This document shows, in pieces, positions 35,078-43,917 of a DNA stretch of 64,000 bases. This stretch comes from Streptococcus sanguinis. Its GTDB lineage: Bacteria; Bacillota; Bacilli; Lactobacillales; Streptococcaceae. Each line of letters opens with the position of its first letter. Within the stretch, counting starts at the first letter, position 1. The notes below the pieces were generated by a model, which did no database searches, had not been told where the DNA came from, and saw only the letters and a list, made by a program, of their open reading frames with translations. The position numbers were made by a program, and so were the translations under genes. Where the stretch lies: contig NZ_JAKUVC010000002.1 in NCBI RefSeq assembly GCF_026781265.1, positions 682,001 through 746,000 on the forward strand. The letters run 5' to 3'.

Positions 35078-35936
35078 AATCCAGTTTAAAGGCGACTTTC
35101 ATCATATCGAAATTTCCCCAGATAGCCAGCTTGATATCGGTCAAGATGTCGTCTTCCAATCCTTTACCAGCCTCAGTGTAGCCAGTGGCGCACAACTCAA
35201 ACTAGGAAACCGAGTTTTCTTCAATGACCACTGCACTGTCCGATGTCAGCACTCTATCGAAATCGGCAAGGACACCATGTTTGGCGATGGGGTCCGCATT
35301 TTTGACCATAATCATCAGTATTCTAATTACCATATTGAGAAGATTGATTTTACTGTTGCGCCAGTCAAGATTGGAGCTAACTGCTGGATTGGGGCCAATA
35401 CTGTGATTCTCAAAGGTGTGACCATTGGTGATAATGTCATCATTGGAGCCAACAGCTTGATTTTCCAGGATATTCCCAGCAACTCTATCGCTATGAGCAA
35501 GGAAGAGCTTATCATCAAGGAGCGTCCACAGGGCAATTTCCATGCCTTCACGCTGACAGCTTCTGATACCTTGGAACAATTGGCCTATTTAGCAGAAAAT
35601 CTGCCAGACTTGGAATTTCACATTGCTGCTAAGACCAATATTTCTCCTTACTTGGCCAGCTTTAAAGACTATCCCAATATCAACCTCTACACCAATATCC
35701 ATCAGGATGACTTTATTGAGGATTTGCTTGATAGGGCGGATATTTACTTGGATATCAATCACTGGGGAGAAGTCGACCAAATTGTCCAAAGGGCTATCAG
35801 CAAGGGGAAGCCAGTTTTGGCTTTCAGCCAAACTGCCCACCAGCCTGAAGCAAATAGTTTACTTTTTGAAGCGAGCCAACCCCAGCAAATGGCTGATGAA
35901 ATACGAAAATTCATGCAAGAAAAGGCTAGGACATAA
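35070..35936 (+). CDS. Hexapeptide acyltransferase fused to a glycosyltransferase-like C-terminal domain
   Basis: A 288-aa protein in two parts. Residues 1-150 form a left-handed beta-helix acyltransferase ([16 protein letters not shown], then [28 protein letters not shown]). Residues 155-288 resemble the C-terminal part of streptococcal surface-protein glycosyltransferases ([30 protein letters not shown]). The longer ORF from 34842 runs across the GIY-YIG gene in another frame; the ATG at 35070 has AAAGGA upstream and overlaps the previous gene by eight bases. Likely a role in surface glycan modification (inference). Confidence 0.72.
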   Translation: MPEIQFKGDFHHIEISPDSQLDIGQDVVFQSFTSLSVASGAQLKLGNRVFFNDHCTVRCQHSIEIGKDTMFGDGVRIFDHNHQYSNYHIEKIDFTVAPVKIGANCWIGANTVILKGVTIGDNVIIGANSLIFQDIPSNSIAMSKEELIIKERPQGNFHAFTLTASDTLEQLAYLAENLPDLEFHIAAKTNISPYLASFKDYPNINLYTNIHQDDFIEDLLDRADIYLDINHWGEVDQIVQRAISKGKPVLAFSQTAHQPEANSLLFEASQPQQMADEIRKFMQEKART

Positions 35937-35955
35937 ACGTCCTAGCCTTTCTTTT
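35921..35955 (+). terminator. Terminator of the trmN6-like operon
   Basis: AAAGGCTAGGAC, a six-base loop, GTCCTAGCCTTT, then CTTTT. The left arm covers the last codons and stop of the fusion gene. Confidence 0.92.
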
Positions 35956-35980
35956 GCAACTTGTGTGCATTATATTAACT

Positions 35981-36514
35981 TTATTCACCAGCAATCCCAT
36001 TTGGAATAATAACTTCCTTGAGTAACTGCTCTTCTTCCTTGATACGGACATAGAGTGTGATACAGTAGAGCGGGAAGAGGATAAACAGAGCAAAGTAAGC
36101 ATGACTGAGCAGGGCCAAGCCCACCAATTCTGGTACAACATTCAGGAAATAATTAGGATGTTTGACATTGCGAAATAGCCAGTGGTCAACAAACTTATGA
36201 TCCTTAACCAGCATGAGCTTGATGGTCCAAACTGGTCCTAAAAGCTTGGCAACAAGGTAGAGCATAAACATAGAAAAGAGCAACAACACAGCCCCCAATA
36301 GGCTCACAAAGTCAAAAGCTGGCTTTTTCAGCAGCAATTCCAGAAAGCAAACTGCATAAAAAAGCATGTGCAGGTACTTCATGATAGTTGAGTTTTTCAC
36401 CCCGTACTCCATACCACCCTTAGCCAGAATATCCTGCTCATTCTGAGAGGATTTCCTCAAAAACACCAAACGAAAAAGCGACACTGCCACAAAAATCACT
36501 ATATTGATTGTCAT
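35981..36514 (-). CDS. Isoprenylcysteine carboxyl methyltransferase-family membrane protein
   Basis: A 177-aa protein with about five hydrophobic segments. The C-terminal region has the ICMT/PEMT-like signatures LFRNVKHPNYFLN and RIKEEEQLLKE, which bind SAM in the family. The bacterial substrate is unknown. The start follows AGGAGG. Monocistronic between terminators. Confidence 0.8.
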   Translation of the reverse strand: MTINIVIFVAVSLFRLVFLRKSSQNEQDILAKGGMEYGVKNSTIMKYLHMLFYAVCFLELLLKKPAFDFVSLLGAVLLLFSMFMLYLVAKLLGPVWTIKLMLVKDHKFVDHWLFRNVKHPNYFLNVVPELVGLALLSHAYFALFILFPLYCITLYVRIKEEEQLLKEVIIPNGIAGE

Positions 36515-36603
36515 AAGACCTCCTAAAATTTAATAATACATTTTATTATATAAGGAATTCCGCAGCAAAGTCAAGACTGTTGTTTACAAAATCGACCAAG
36601 ATA

Positions 36604-36648
36604 TAAAAAAACTGCGACTAGAATTTCTAGACAAAATCCTAGTCACAG
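36604..36648 (-). terminator. Terminator of the deoR-type regulator gene
   Basis: The minus strand reads CTGTGACTAG-ATTT, a loop, AAAT-CTAGTCGCAG, then TTTTTTT, about 50 bases past the stop. Confidence 0.88.
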
Positions 36649-36696
36649 CCTCTATAAAATATTTATTTGAAGCAGGTTTCTCTCACTGGTCAGACA

Positions 36697-37443
36697 TCAC
36701 AGAATTTCAACATAAGTGCTGTATTTTTCCTTGACTTTCGGAGCGATATTGTCGTCCGTCACAACTGCACTGAGGTTGTCCAGCCGGTAAAAAGAATAGA
36801 AGGAATAGCTGTCAAACTTGCTGTTATCGGCTACAATGTATTTGCTGATGGCATTGTTAAGGATAATCGCATCTCCGTTGCCTTCCTCTTCATTGCTGGT
36901 CGTAACATTATGACCGTCAATGCCATTCGCCCCAATAAAGGCTTTAGAAACCTTGATTTCTCTCAAAAGATTATTGGCAAACTGACCTACAAAGGTTTGA
37001 GTCTTAGCCCGATAACGTCCGCCAATCAGAATTAAATCTAAATTGGCTCTTTCTTTTAACTTTTCAAAAATTGGCAGCGAATTAGTGACAATGCTGATAT
37101 TCTTTCCATCCAAATAGTCTCCGATAAAATCCGTTGTGGTGCCTGACCCAATAAAAACCGTATCCCCGTCAGCAATCAAATCCGCACATTTACGGGCAAT
37201 CTGCTTCTTCTCCTCAACATTCAGCATCTGCTTTTCTGAGTGGGAAATCTCGTTGAGAGCATTCTTGACCTTCTTATGGGCTCCGCCATGAACGCGGGTC
37301 AGCATGCCCTGCTTCTCCAAATCAATCAAATCCCGACGGATGGTCATATCCGTGACACCCAGCATTTCCTTGAGGTTTTTAACAGCAACCACACCTGTTT
37401 GATCCAGTTCTTGCAGAATGATTCTATGTCTACTTTCTTTCAT
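36697..37443 (-). CDS. DeoR-family sugar regulator
   Basis: A 248-aa transcription factor. The N-terminal DeoR helix-turn-helix reads VKNLKEMLGVTDMTIRRDLIDLEKQGMLTRVHGGA (residues 20-55); the C-terminal sensor domain has the phosphosugar-binding loop FIGSGTTTDFIGDYL. It lies downstream of the galactitol-family PTS genes on the same strand but has its own promoter (TTGTTT, 17 bases, TATAAT at 37494-37522). It most likely controls that PTS. Confidence 0.9.
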   Translation of the reverse strand: MKESRHRIILQELDQTGVVAVKNLKEMLGVTDMTIRRDLIDLEKQGMLTRVHGGAHKKVKNALNEISHSEKQMLNVEEKKQIARKCADLIADGDTVFIGSGTTTDFIGDYLDGKNISIVTNSLPIFEKLKERANLDLILIGGRYRAKTQTFVGQFANNLLREIKVSKAFIGANGIDGHNVTTSNEEEGNGDAIILNNAISKYIVADNSKFDSYSFYSFYRLDNLSAVVTDDNIAPKVKEKYSTYVEIL

Positions 37444-37493
37444 TTTACATTCTCCTTTTGCTCCTGAATTTCTTACAGACTCACCTTCACCTT

Positions 37494-37522
37494 ATTATAC
37501 ATCAGTTCCAGCATATAAACAA
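37494..37522 (-). promoter_or_regulatory. Promoter of the deoR-type gene
   Basis: The minus strand reads TTGTTT, 17 bases, TATAAT, followed by AAGG and then the AAGGAG ribosome site. The -35 region overlaps a TTTGTTTA motif like those near the PTS promoter, possibly an autoregulatory site. Confidence 0.65.
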
Positions 37523-37615
37523 AGATTTGTGAATTTTTTTATTTTAAATGGCCGATATGTTGAATTTAAATCTATAATTTAGTTAATTAGTACTATTTAA
37601 TCTGTTCTACAACAA

Positions 37616-37651
37616 GAAAACTAGACTTTATCTATATCAGCCTAGTTTTCT
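37616..37651 (-). terminator. Terminator of the PTS operon
   Basis: GAAAACTAG and CTAGTTTTC form a stem with a partly paired loop, about 60 bases past the EIIC stop; T-rich on both sides. Confidence 0.75.
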
Positions 37652-37707
37652 TCGTTTCACTATTTGTTTTTATGGCTTACTTTATATATCATTCTGGCCA
37701 CAAGCTT

Positions 37708-39183
37708 TTATTTTCCCTTTGCAGAGTAGACTTCGTTACGTTTGATCATTTGTTTTCTGTACCAAGCAAAGATTCCTACATAAGCTCCCAAGAAGATAAC
37801 TGCACCGATGATTGCTTTGATATCACCAGTTGTAGTATTACCGATAGTCCAGCCCAGCAGTTTCTCAATTGGTCCCTCTAGCGTAGAATGAGTAATAAAT
37901 TGTGACTTACTGACTCCTTCAGGGAAGGCACCAACACCTTTAGCAAGTTCCGTCGCAAATGGTGCAATAAGAGTTCCTGACAACAAGAAGAGCGGAAGCA
38001 AAAGACTTCCAAATACAATCATACGCAAGAGTTTGCCACGAGTAACTACCAAGAGAGCTGGAGTTACCCCCATTGCAATGATCCCAGCCAGTGGTAGGAT
38101 ACCGTTCCCTACTTTAGAAAGAAGAACTGCTTCAATCAGCATAATTGGTGCAAGTACGTTGGCACAAGCCCAGATTTCAGCACGACCTGCAATAAAAGGC
38201 CAGTCCAAACCAATATTAAATTTACGACCTTGTAGACGTTTTGTAGCAACGTTTGTAATACCTTGTGAAAGTGGTTCTACAGCTGCAATGAACCATGAAC
38301 CAATCAATGAGAACAATTCCAAGCAGACACCGGCAGTCAAACCTAGAGTCAACCAACCTTTAATGACTAATTGCCAAGTGTTTGCATCTTCTGCACCTGC
38401 TACAGGTTGTGGAGTTCCCATAAAACCAATGACCACCCCGAGAAGGAAACCGATAAAGAACTTAGAGCCCCAGAAACCGATCTTTTTATTCAGAGCTGCA
38501 GCATCAAAGTCATACTTATCTAACCAAGGGAAAAATTTATCAAAAATCTTATCCAAAACCATGATGACAGGATTCATCATATAGTTCATGTGAGTAGACG
38601 TCATCGGAGATGAACTTGGTGCATTCAAAAGATCATCAAATGTTGGCTTCATCAAGTCTGAGTTGATGATTTTCAAAACACCGACTAGGACAACTGCCGT
38701 AGTCGCAATCAGTAGCGATACAGCTGGACTCACATGATTGTTATCCGCATACCACTTAATTAGTAGTCCAGTGATGGACAAGTGCCAAATATCAAAGATG
38801 TCGACATCCAGTGTATCGGTCTTTTTCATAACCAGCATAACGACATTGACAATCAGCATGATAAGCAAGAAGTACAAGGTCCATGGAGAACCCCAAGTAA
38901 TCGTTGCTAAAGGAGCCCAGCCAACATCTGTGATGTTAAGCTGAATGCCTGTATTTTCAACGAATTTTGCAAGTGAAGCTGAGAAAGCTCCATTCAGCAT
39001 ACCGATGATGGCCCCGATACCCGTCAAAGCGATGGCTAGCTTAATACCACCCTCCAAAGCTTTGGAAAATTTCACACCAAATAACAGAGCCAAGACAGTC
39101 AAGATAATCAGCATGACTATCGGGCCGCCCATTTTTATAATGGGATCAAAGAACTTATTCGCTATATCAATAATAGCATTCAT
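37708..39183 (-). CDS. PTS EIIC component, galactitol family
   Basis: A 491-aa polytopic permease, about ten or more hydrophobic segments, with family-typical stretches such as KMGGPIVMLIILTVLALLFGVKFSKALEGGIKLAI and NIGLDWPFIAGRAEIWACANVLAPIMLIEA. It transports and hands over the sugar phosphorylated by EIIB. Follows EIIB at 31 bases with AGGAGG before the ATG. Sugar could be galactitol, galactose or another sugar; streptococcal members of this family are often linked to galactose or galactosides. Confidence 0.88.
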   Translation of the reverse strand: MNAIIDIANKFFDPIIKMGGPIVMLIILTVLALLFGVKFSKALEGGIKLAIALTGIGAIIGMLNGAFSASLAKFVENTGIQLNITDVGWAPLATITWGSPWTLYFLLIMLIVNVVMLVMKKTDTLDVDIFDIWHLSITGLLIKWYADNNHVSPAVSLLIATTAVVLVGVLKIINSDLMKPTFDDLLNAPSSSPMTSTHMNYMMNPVIMVLDKIFDKFFPWLDKYDFDAAALNKKIGFWGSKFFIGFLLGVVIGFMGTPQPVAGAEDANTWQLVIKGWLTLGLTAGVCLELFSLIGSWFIAAVEPLSQGITNVATKRLQGRKFNIGLDWPFIAGRAEIWACANVLAPIMLIEAVLLSKVGNGILPLAGIIAMGVTPALLVVTRGKLLRMIVFGSLLLPLFLLSGTLIAPFATELAKGVGAFPEGVSKSQFITHSTLEGPIEKLLGWTIGNTTTGDIKAIIGAVIFLGAYVGIFAWYRKQMIKRNEVYSAKGK

Positions 39184-39214
39184 AACAAAACCTCCTGGTT
39201 TAACCTTTTATAAC

Positions 39215-39520
39215 CTAACTTAGACCATGCTCTTTAATGGCCGCTTCAATGTTGTCATACACCGGAGCACTCATAGCTGGAATACGGAAAAGAATCGGTC
39301 CTGCTTCAATAACAGGAATTTCTGGTGTGAAGCCCAAATCTGTTGCTGCAATTGGTGTAAAGATGTCGTATCCTTGAATTAAATCTTCATTGACATCCTT
39401 AACCATTACCGCATCACAATGAACATCATAACCACGGTTTGACAACTCTTCCTCAAGGGCACTTTTGATTTGGTGGCTGGAATTCACACCAGCTCCACAG
39501 GCTGCTAAAATTTTAATCAT
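39215..39520 (-). CDS. PTS EIIB component, galactitol family
   Basis: A 101-aa phosphocarrier. Active-site cysteine at residue 8 in MIKILAACGAGVNSSHQ, the GatB-type P-loop. The start is the ATG of MIKILAAC with GGAGG eight bases upstream; the in-frame ATG at 39535 lies upstream of that site and is rejected. Confidence 0.92.
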   Translation of the reverse strand: MIKILAACGAGVNSSHQIKSALEEELSNRGYDVHCDAVMVKDVNEDLIQGYDIFTPIAATDLGFTPEIPVIEAGPILFRIPAMSAPVYDNIEAAIKEHGLS

Positions 39521-39540
39521 GGTAAAAACCTCCATTTAAT

Positions 39541-40017
39541 TTATTTGATGACTGTTGAAATATAACGAAACAAATCTTCATCAGTGTTGCACTTAGCTAA
39601 CTCAGCTAAATTGCCTTGGCTAGTGAAGAAGTCCATAAGCTGTGCCAAAATGTTAGTTTGACTTGAGCTAGAATGGTTAATAATAAAGAATAAAAGAGAG
39701 ACTGAAACTGTCTGTGCAGGTGCAATCATATTGTGGAAAGTCACAGGCTGTTCCAACTTAACCACAACCACATTCTCTGTTAAGTTGTGCTCAATGTCTG
39801 TATGGGGAATAGCTACATTTGGCAAGTCTTTGCCTAAAAACTCCATATCCAATCCAGTTGGAAAAGATTGCTCTCTTTTTATCAGAGCCTCTTTATAAGA
39901 AGGCTTGACAATTTTTCTCTCTTCCAGTAAGTCAGCTACCTGATAAAATAACTCTTCTTGACTTTTTGCAGTTAGACAAAAAACTAACTCTTTATCAAAC
40001 AATTGAGAAAGCTCCAT
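39541..40017 (-). CDS. PTS EIIA component, fructose/galactitol (GatA) type
   Basis: A 158-aa phosphotransfer protein. The phosphorylated histidine lies in LPNVAIPHTDIEH. First gene of the EIIA-EIIB-EIIC operon, behind a strong promoter with a palindromic operator. The start follows AGGTGAGG. Confidence 0.92.
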   Translation of the reverse strand: MELSQLFDKELVFCLTAKSQEELFYQVADLLEERKIVKPSYKEALIKREQSFPTGLDMEFLGKDLPNVAIPHTDIEHNLTENVVVVKLEQPVTFHNMIAPAQTVSVSLLFFIINHSSSSQTNILAQLMDFFTSQGNLAELAKCNTDEDLFRYISTVIK

Positions 40018-40053
40018 TATTACCTCACCTTGTTTCTTTTTGTTTGTAAATTC

Positions 40054-40082
40054 ATTATATCATTATGATATAATATAGTCAA
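40054..40082 (-). promoter_or_regulatory. PTS operon promoter with a 21-bp palindrome over the -10
   Basis: The minus strand reads TTGACT, 17 bases, TATAAT. The plus-strand sequence ATTATATCA-TTA-TGATATAAT (40054-40074) is a perfect palindrome covering the -10 and most of the spacer. TTTGTTTGTAAA-like motifs lie on both sides (40041-40050 and 40110-40119). These are candidate sites for the DeoR-type regulator. The rest of the gap to 40360 holds two terminators and no gene. Confidence 0.75.
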
Positions 40083-40211
40083 CAGCTTATTATATCTTTT
40101 TTATAAATTGTTTGTTTACAATAATTAATAAATCGTGTACTATTTTGTTTGATTTGATAACCAAGTAGCTAAATTACACTTTATGTACTTTTTGCTTATA
40201 AGATTTCTCAC

Positions 40212-40234
40212 AAAAAAAGCCACAAGATTGTGGC
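40212..40234 (-). terminator. Second terminator downstream of the helicase gene
   Basis: GCCACA and TGTGGC pair with a four-base loop and are followed on the minus strand by TTTTTTT. It backs up the first helicase terminator before the PTS promoter. Confidence 0.8.
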
Positions 40235-40317
40235 GCCTTTTATCATAAAATACTTAAATGTTCCAATCAAATTTTTTATAAAAGACGAGTATAATATCAT
40301 TAACATCTCATCAAAAG

Positions 40318-40352
40318 AAAAAACTCCGATACATATTTGATGTATCAGAGTT
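40318..40352 (-). terminator. Terminator of the DEAD-box helicase gene
   Basis: AACTC-GATACAT and ATGTATC-GAGTT form a long stem, followed on the minus strand by a T-run, nine bases past the stop. Confidence 0.88.
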
Positions 40353-40360
40353 CTAACTTT

Positions 40361-41932
40361 TTATTTATCACCCTTATTACGGATAACAAAGCCGGTTTTC
40401 TTTTCGCTAGAAGTATTACGTGGCTTCTTGTGGTCCTTGCGGTAGCGATTTTCTTTATCAAACCGCTCTTCTTTACGACCTTTCTTAAATTGATCGCGAC
40501 GGCCACCTCGGTCACGGCGATTTTCATTTCTGCGACGGTTGCTATTTCCGCCACGACCGCCCTTGCCTTTTCCTCCAAAACCTCCGCCAGACGGTTTAAA
40601 TGGCAATGGTTTTTCACGAGCAATTTCTACTTCAGGAAGGGCATCTGGATCCTGCACCGTCAAACTGAGGATATACATAGCCAGCTCTTCTGGGCTGAAT
40701 TCTGCTGCCAGCTTGCGGGCATCTTTGCCAAATTTCTCAAAGTTAGAACGGACGCTTTCATCCGCAAAATCGCGCTCAATCTTCTTAAGAGCCACTTTTT
40801 TCTTAGCTTGGAAAGCTTCTTCTGCCGTAGCTGGCTTGAGGCCTTTCATGCGTTTCTTGGTCAGATTTTCGATAATCTGCAGATAGCCCATTTCATTTGG
40901 CGATACGAAAGTGATAGACTGACCCGACTTACCAGCACGACCGGTCCGACCAATCCGGTGAACATAGCTTTCTGGATCCTGCGGAATGTCGTAGTTGTAG
41001 ACATGGGTCACACCAGAAATGTCCAATCCACGCGCGGCCACATCTGTCGCCACCAAGACATCCAGATTCCCGTTTTTAAAGTCGCGCAGAACGCGGAGGC
41101 GCTTGCCTTGGTCCAAATCACCATGGATACCCTCTGCTCGGAAACCGCGGATTTTCAGACCGCGAGTCAGCTCATCCACCCGGCGCTTGGTCCGGCCAAA
41201 GACGATTGACAGCTCTGGCTGGTCCACGTCCATGAGGCGGGTCATGGTATCAAATTTTTCATTTTCCTTGACACGGATATAATACTGATCCACCAGCTCC
41301 GTCGTCAGCTCTTTAGCAGCAATCTTGACATGCTCAGGCTCCTTCATGAACTTGACACCGATGCGCTTGATAGCATCCGGCATGGTCGCTGAAAAGAGCA
41401 AGGTCTGACGCTCTTCTGGCACACGGGAAATGATAGACTCAATATCTTCCAAAAATCCCATGTTAAGCATTTCATCCGCTTCGTCCAAGATTAAGGTTTC
41501 AATCTGATTCAGCTTAAGCGCCTTGCGTTTGATCAAATCCAAGAGACGGCCAGGTGTTCCTACGACGATATGAGCACCTGATTTGAGGGCCTTGATTTGC
41601 TTTTCGATGCTGGAGCCACCGTAGACAGAACGCACCTTGACACCCTTGCTGCGGCCAAAACGAAAAAGTTCTTCCTGACTCTGCACGGCCAATTCACGGG
41701 TTGGGGCAATAATCAAAGCCTGCACAGCAGGATTATCTGTATCAATCTTCTCCAGAGTCGGGAAGCCAAAGGCTGCTGTCTTTCCTGTCCCTGTCTGGGC
41801 CTGACCAATAACATCCTTACCTGCCATAGCAAGTGGAATCGTCTGCTCTTGAATAGGGCTTGCTTCTACAAAGCCAGCTTTTTCAATCTCTGCTAGTAAT
41901 TCAGCAGATAAATGTAATTCATTAAATTTCAA
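40361..41932 (-). CDS. cshA: DEAD-box ATP-dependent RNA helicase (CshA-like)
   Basis: A 523-aa RNA helicase for RNA turnover and cold growth. Motifs in order: Q-motif with ASPIQEQTIP, I AQTGTGKT, Ia PTRELAVQ, II DEAD, III SAT, IV IVFGRTKRRVDEL, V TDVAARGLD and VI HRIGRTGRAG; then a C-terminal tail rich in Gly/Arg/Lys/Asn (about residues 445-523) that should bind RNA. The start is TTG (41930-41932) with only a weak AAGAAG ribosome site; no in-frame ATG fits the family N-terminus. A long leader with an internal hairpin precedes it. Confidence 0.93.
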   Translation of the reverse strand: MKFNELHLSAELLAEIEKAGFVEASPIQEQTIPLAMAGKDVIGQAQTGTGKTAAFGFPTLEKIDTDNPAVQALIIAPTRELAVQSQEELFRFGRSKGVKVRSVYGGSSIEKQIKALKSGAHIVVGTPGRLLDLIKRKALKLNQIETLILDEADEMLNMGFLEDIESIISRVPEERQTLLFSATMPDAIKRIGVKFMKEPEHVKIAAKELTTELVDQYYIRVKENEKFDTMTRLMDVDQPELSIVFGRTKRRVDELTRGLKIRGFRAEGIHGDLDQGKRLRVLRDFKNGNLDVLVATDVAARGLDISGVTHVYNYDIPQDPESYVHRIGRTGRAGKSGQSITFVSPNEMGYLQIIENLTKKRMKGLKPATAEEAFQAKKKVALKKIERDFADESVRSNFEKFGKDARKLAAEFSPEELAMYILSLTVQDPDALPEVEIAREKPLPFKPSGGGFGGKGKGGRGGNSNRRRNENRRDRGGRRDQFKKGRKEERFDKENRYRKDHKKPRNTSSEKKTGFVIRNKGDK

Positions 41933-42148
41933 TGTTCTTCTTCTTTCTAAAGGCGGTGCGAAGCCACCTTATAAGGCTTTTGATACTCAACTATCGAAAC
42001 ATCCCAAGTGCTTTTCTCTTGCTAAATCTCGATTTTCTAAGAGTATTCGCTCTTCTCTTCATAAATATGGGCTCTCAAGTCTAGGCACTAAAAAAGCGCC
42101 GACTCGGTCGCTAGCTCCCACTGAATAGAAAAACTGTATTTCTGCAAC
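41933..42148 (-). ncRNA. Structured 5' leader of the helicase mRNA
   Basis: About 215 bases between the predicted transcription start (near 42148) and the TTG start codon contain no credible ORF. Near its 5' end is a GC-rich hairpin with a T-run (42090-42111). Leaders of this kind can act in cold or autogenous control of DEAD-box helicases. The remaining bases up to 42289 hold only promoter sequences. Confidence 0.5.
42090..42111 (-). terminator. Terminator-like hairpin inside the helicase leader
   Basis: The minus strand reads GCG-A-CCG, loop AGT, CGG-CGC, then TTTTTT, about 40 bases after the predicted transcription start. Placed before the gene, it would act as an attenuator. Confidence 0.65.
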
Positions 42149-42154
42149 TAATCT

Positions 42155-42163
42155 AGTATACCA
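42155..42163 (-). promoter_or_regulatory. Extended -10 promoter of the helicase gene
   Basis: The minus strand reads TG-G-TATACT with a weak -35 (TATCTT, 17 bases upstream). Start site predicted near 42148. Confidence 0.55.
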
Positions 42164-42289
42164 CAAAAGCACCTAAAAAGATAGGACTTGCCTGTAAAAT
42201 ATTTTATTAGAGATTTCTTTTGTAAAACATGAAAACTTGAAAATCATTTTCAAAAGCATTATAATCTACAAAGAAGAAAGGAGACAGGT

Positions 42290-42688
42290 ATGAATAAATT
42301 TTTACGAGTGATTTTCATTTTACTAATCTTAGCTATGCTGGGCGCGGCTATGATCCAAATTTTCCATCCCCAGCTCTTGGGCAATGAGTCCATCTATGGT
42401 CTAGCTCCCTACTGGCAGCGGGAAATTGGTTTCTGGAATCTGGCTATTCTGCCTTTAGTCATTGCCGCCAACATAAAGTATGATTGGTTCTATCTGCGTA
42501 TGACCTTGCTAGCACTGATTCTAGGTGGGGTGGGCTTTGGCGCCAACCATCTGCTAGGATATCTGGAAAAGGCCAATCAAGCCAACCTACTGGGCTGGAT
42601 TGAAAATTATCTGCTAGTCTTCTGCTGGATCATCGGCTGGGGACTGGAATATCGAAAAAGACAAAAAAGTGATGAAGAGATTGTCTAA
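42290..42688 (+). CDS. Four-TM membrane protein, function unknown
   Basis: A 132-aa protein with four hydrophobic segments (residues 5-25, 47-60, 68-88, 100-120) and a charged C-terminal tail (YRKRQKSDEEIV). The start ATG has AAGGAG at good spacing. I recognise no characterised family. It stands alone and is convergent with icd. Confidence 0.75.
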   Translation: MNKFLRVIFILLILAMLGAAMIQIFHPQLLGNESIYGLAPYWQREIGFWNLAILPLVIAANIKYDWFYLRMTLLALILGGVGFGANHLLGYLEKANQANLLGWIENYLLVFCWIIGWGLEYRKRQKSDEEIV

Positions 42689-42716
42689 ATAGGCAGATTC
42701 TTCACCACTTTTTTCT
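42663..42716. terminator. Bidirectional terminator between the membrane-protein gene and icd
   Basis: AAAAAGTG-TGAAGA and TCTTCACCACTTTTTT pair across a longer loop, spanning the ends of two convergent genes. Confidence 0.65.
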
Positions 42717-42719
42717 TCA

Positions 42720-43916
42720 TTATGGACACTTTTCTATATTAGCCAGTAGCTCCTCAGCAAATTGACTAGTGGTCAAGGCTGGCACTCCTTCCAGCTGACT
42801 GGCAAAATCCCCTGTCACTTTTTGCTCAAAGAGAGCCTTCTCAATGGCCTTAGTCAGGAGATGAGAGACCTCCGACCAACCAATGTAATCAAAGAGCATG
42901 GCCCCCGATAAGAGAAGAGAACAAGGATTAGCCTTATTTTGACCTGCTATATCTGGCGCCGTCCCATGAGTAGCTTCAAAAATAGCATGACCAGTCTCGT
43001 AATTGATATTGGCTCCTGGCGCAATGCCAATTCCTCCCACCTGAGCAGCCAAGGCATCGCTGGCATAATCACCATTTAGATTGGTCAAGGCGACAACATC
43101 AAATTTCTCGGGATAGAGCAAAATTTGTTGCAGAAAATTATCCGCAATAACATCCTGAATAACTAGTTTTCCAGAAGCCATTTCGTCCGCATACTCTCTT
43201 TGAGCTAGCTCATAGCCCCATTTCCGAAAACCACCCTCTGTAAATTTCTGGATATTGCCCTTGTGGACTAGAGTTACCCGACTCAGTCCTTTGGCTAGCG
43301 CGTAGTCAATAGCCGCCCGTATCAGCCGCTCGCTGCCCTGCTTAGAGATAGGCTTGATTCCAATAGCAGAGCTTTCTGGGAAGCGAATCTTGTCAACTTG
43401 CATATCCTTCTGCAGGAAATCGATGACTTTTTGGACTGCAGCCGTTCCGCTCTCCCACTCAATCCCTGCATAGATGTCTTCTGTATTTTCCCTAAAAATC
43501 GTGGTATCAGTCTTCTCGGGGTGCTTGAGCGGACTGGGAACTCCCTTGAAATAACGAACCGGCCGCAGGCAGGCATAGAGGTCTAATTCCTGTCTCAGGG
43601 CAACATTCAAGGAACGAATCCCTTCTCCGACTGGGGTTTCCAGAGGGCCCTTAATAGCCACTAGATGGATCTTGATCGTTATCAGCGTTTCATCCGGTAA
43701 CCAGTCACCTGTCTGGTCTGCTGCTTTTTTCCCAGCCAAAACCTCCTTCCAAACGACCTTTCTCTGACTTCCATAAGCCTTTTCCACTGCCTTATCAAAG
43801 ACCAACTGGGCGTTTCTCCAGATATCAACCCCAATCCCGTCACCTTGGATGTAAGGAATAATAGGAGCATCCGGTACCAGCAATCGCCCTTTCTCAAATA
43901 AAATCTTATCTGCCAT
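42720..43916 (-). CDS. icd: Isocitrate dehydrogenase (NADP type)
   Basis: Oxidatively decarboxylates isocitrate to 2-oxoglutarate, the precursor of glutamate. The 398-aa protein has [28 protein letters not shown], the substrate-binding segment [14 protein letters not shown] and the NADP-side region [17 protein letters not shown]. The start is the ATG of [10 protein letters not shown] after AAGGAGAT; the ORF extension to 43961 overlaps gltA and is rejected. Start and gltA stop are one base apart, so translation is coupled. Confidence 0.95.
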   Translation of the reverse strand: MADKILFEKGRLLVPDAPIIPYIQGDGIGVDIWRNAQLVFDKAVEKAYGSQRKVVWKEVLAGKKAADQTGDWLPDETLITIKIHLVAIKGPLETPVGEGIRSLNVALRQELDLYACLRPVRYFKGVPSPLKHPEKTDTTIFRENTEDIYAGIEWESGTAAVQKVIDFLQKDMQVDKIRFPESSAIGIKPISKQGSERLIRAAIDYALAKGLSRVTLVHKGNIQKFTEGGFRKWGYELAQREYADEMASGKLVIQDVIADNFLQQILLYPEKFDVVALTNLNGDYASDALAAQVGGIGIAPGANINYETGHAIFEATHGTAPDIAGQNKANPCSLLLSGAMLFDYIGWSEVSHLLTKAIEKALFEQKVTGDFASQLEGVPALTTSQFAEELLANIEKCP

Positions 43917-43917
43917 T

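Noticed and set aside
38033..38584. Long plus-strand ORF (183 codons) opposite the PTS EIIC gene
   Set aside because: Antisense shadow of a well-conserved membrane protein; Pro/Lys/Thr-rich with no ribosome site or domain.
42090..42111. The helicase leader hairpin resembles the terminal hairpin of Cas9 tracrRNA (CCGAGTCGG with T-run)
   Set aside because: No anti-repeat, CRISPR repeat or cas gene is present in the window, and the motif lies in the 5' leader of the helicase. A simple terminator hairpin explains it.
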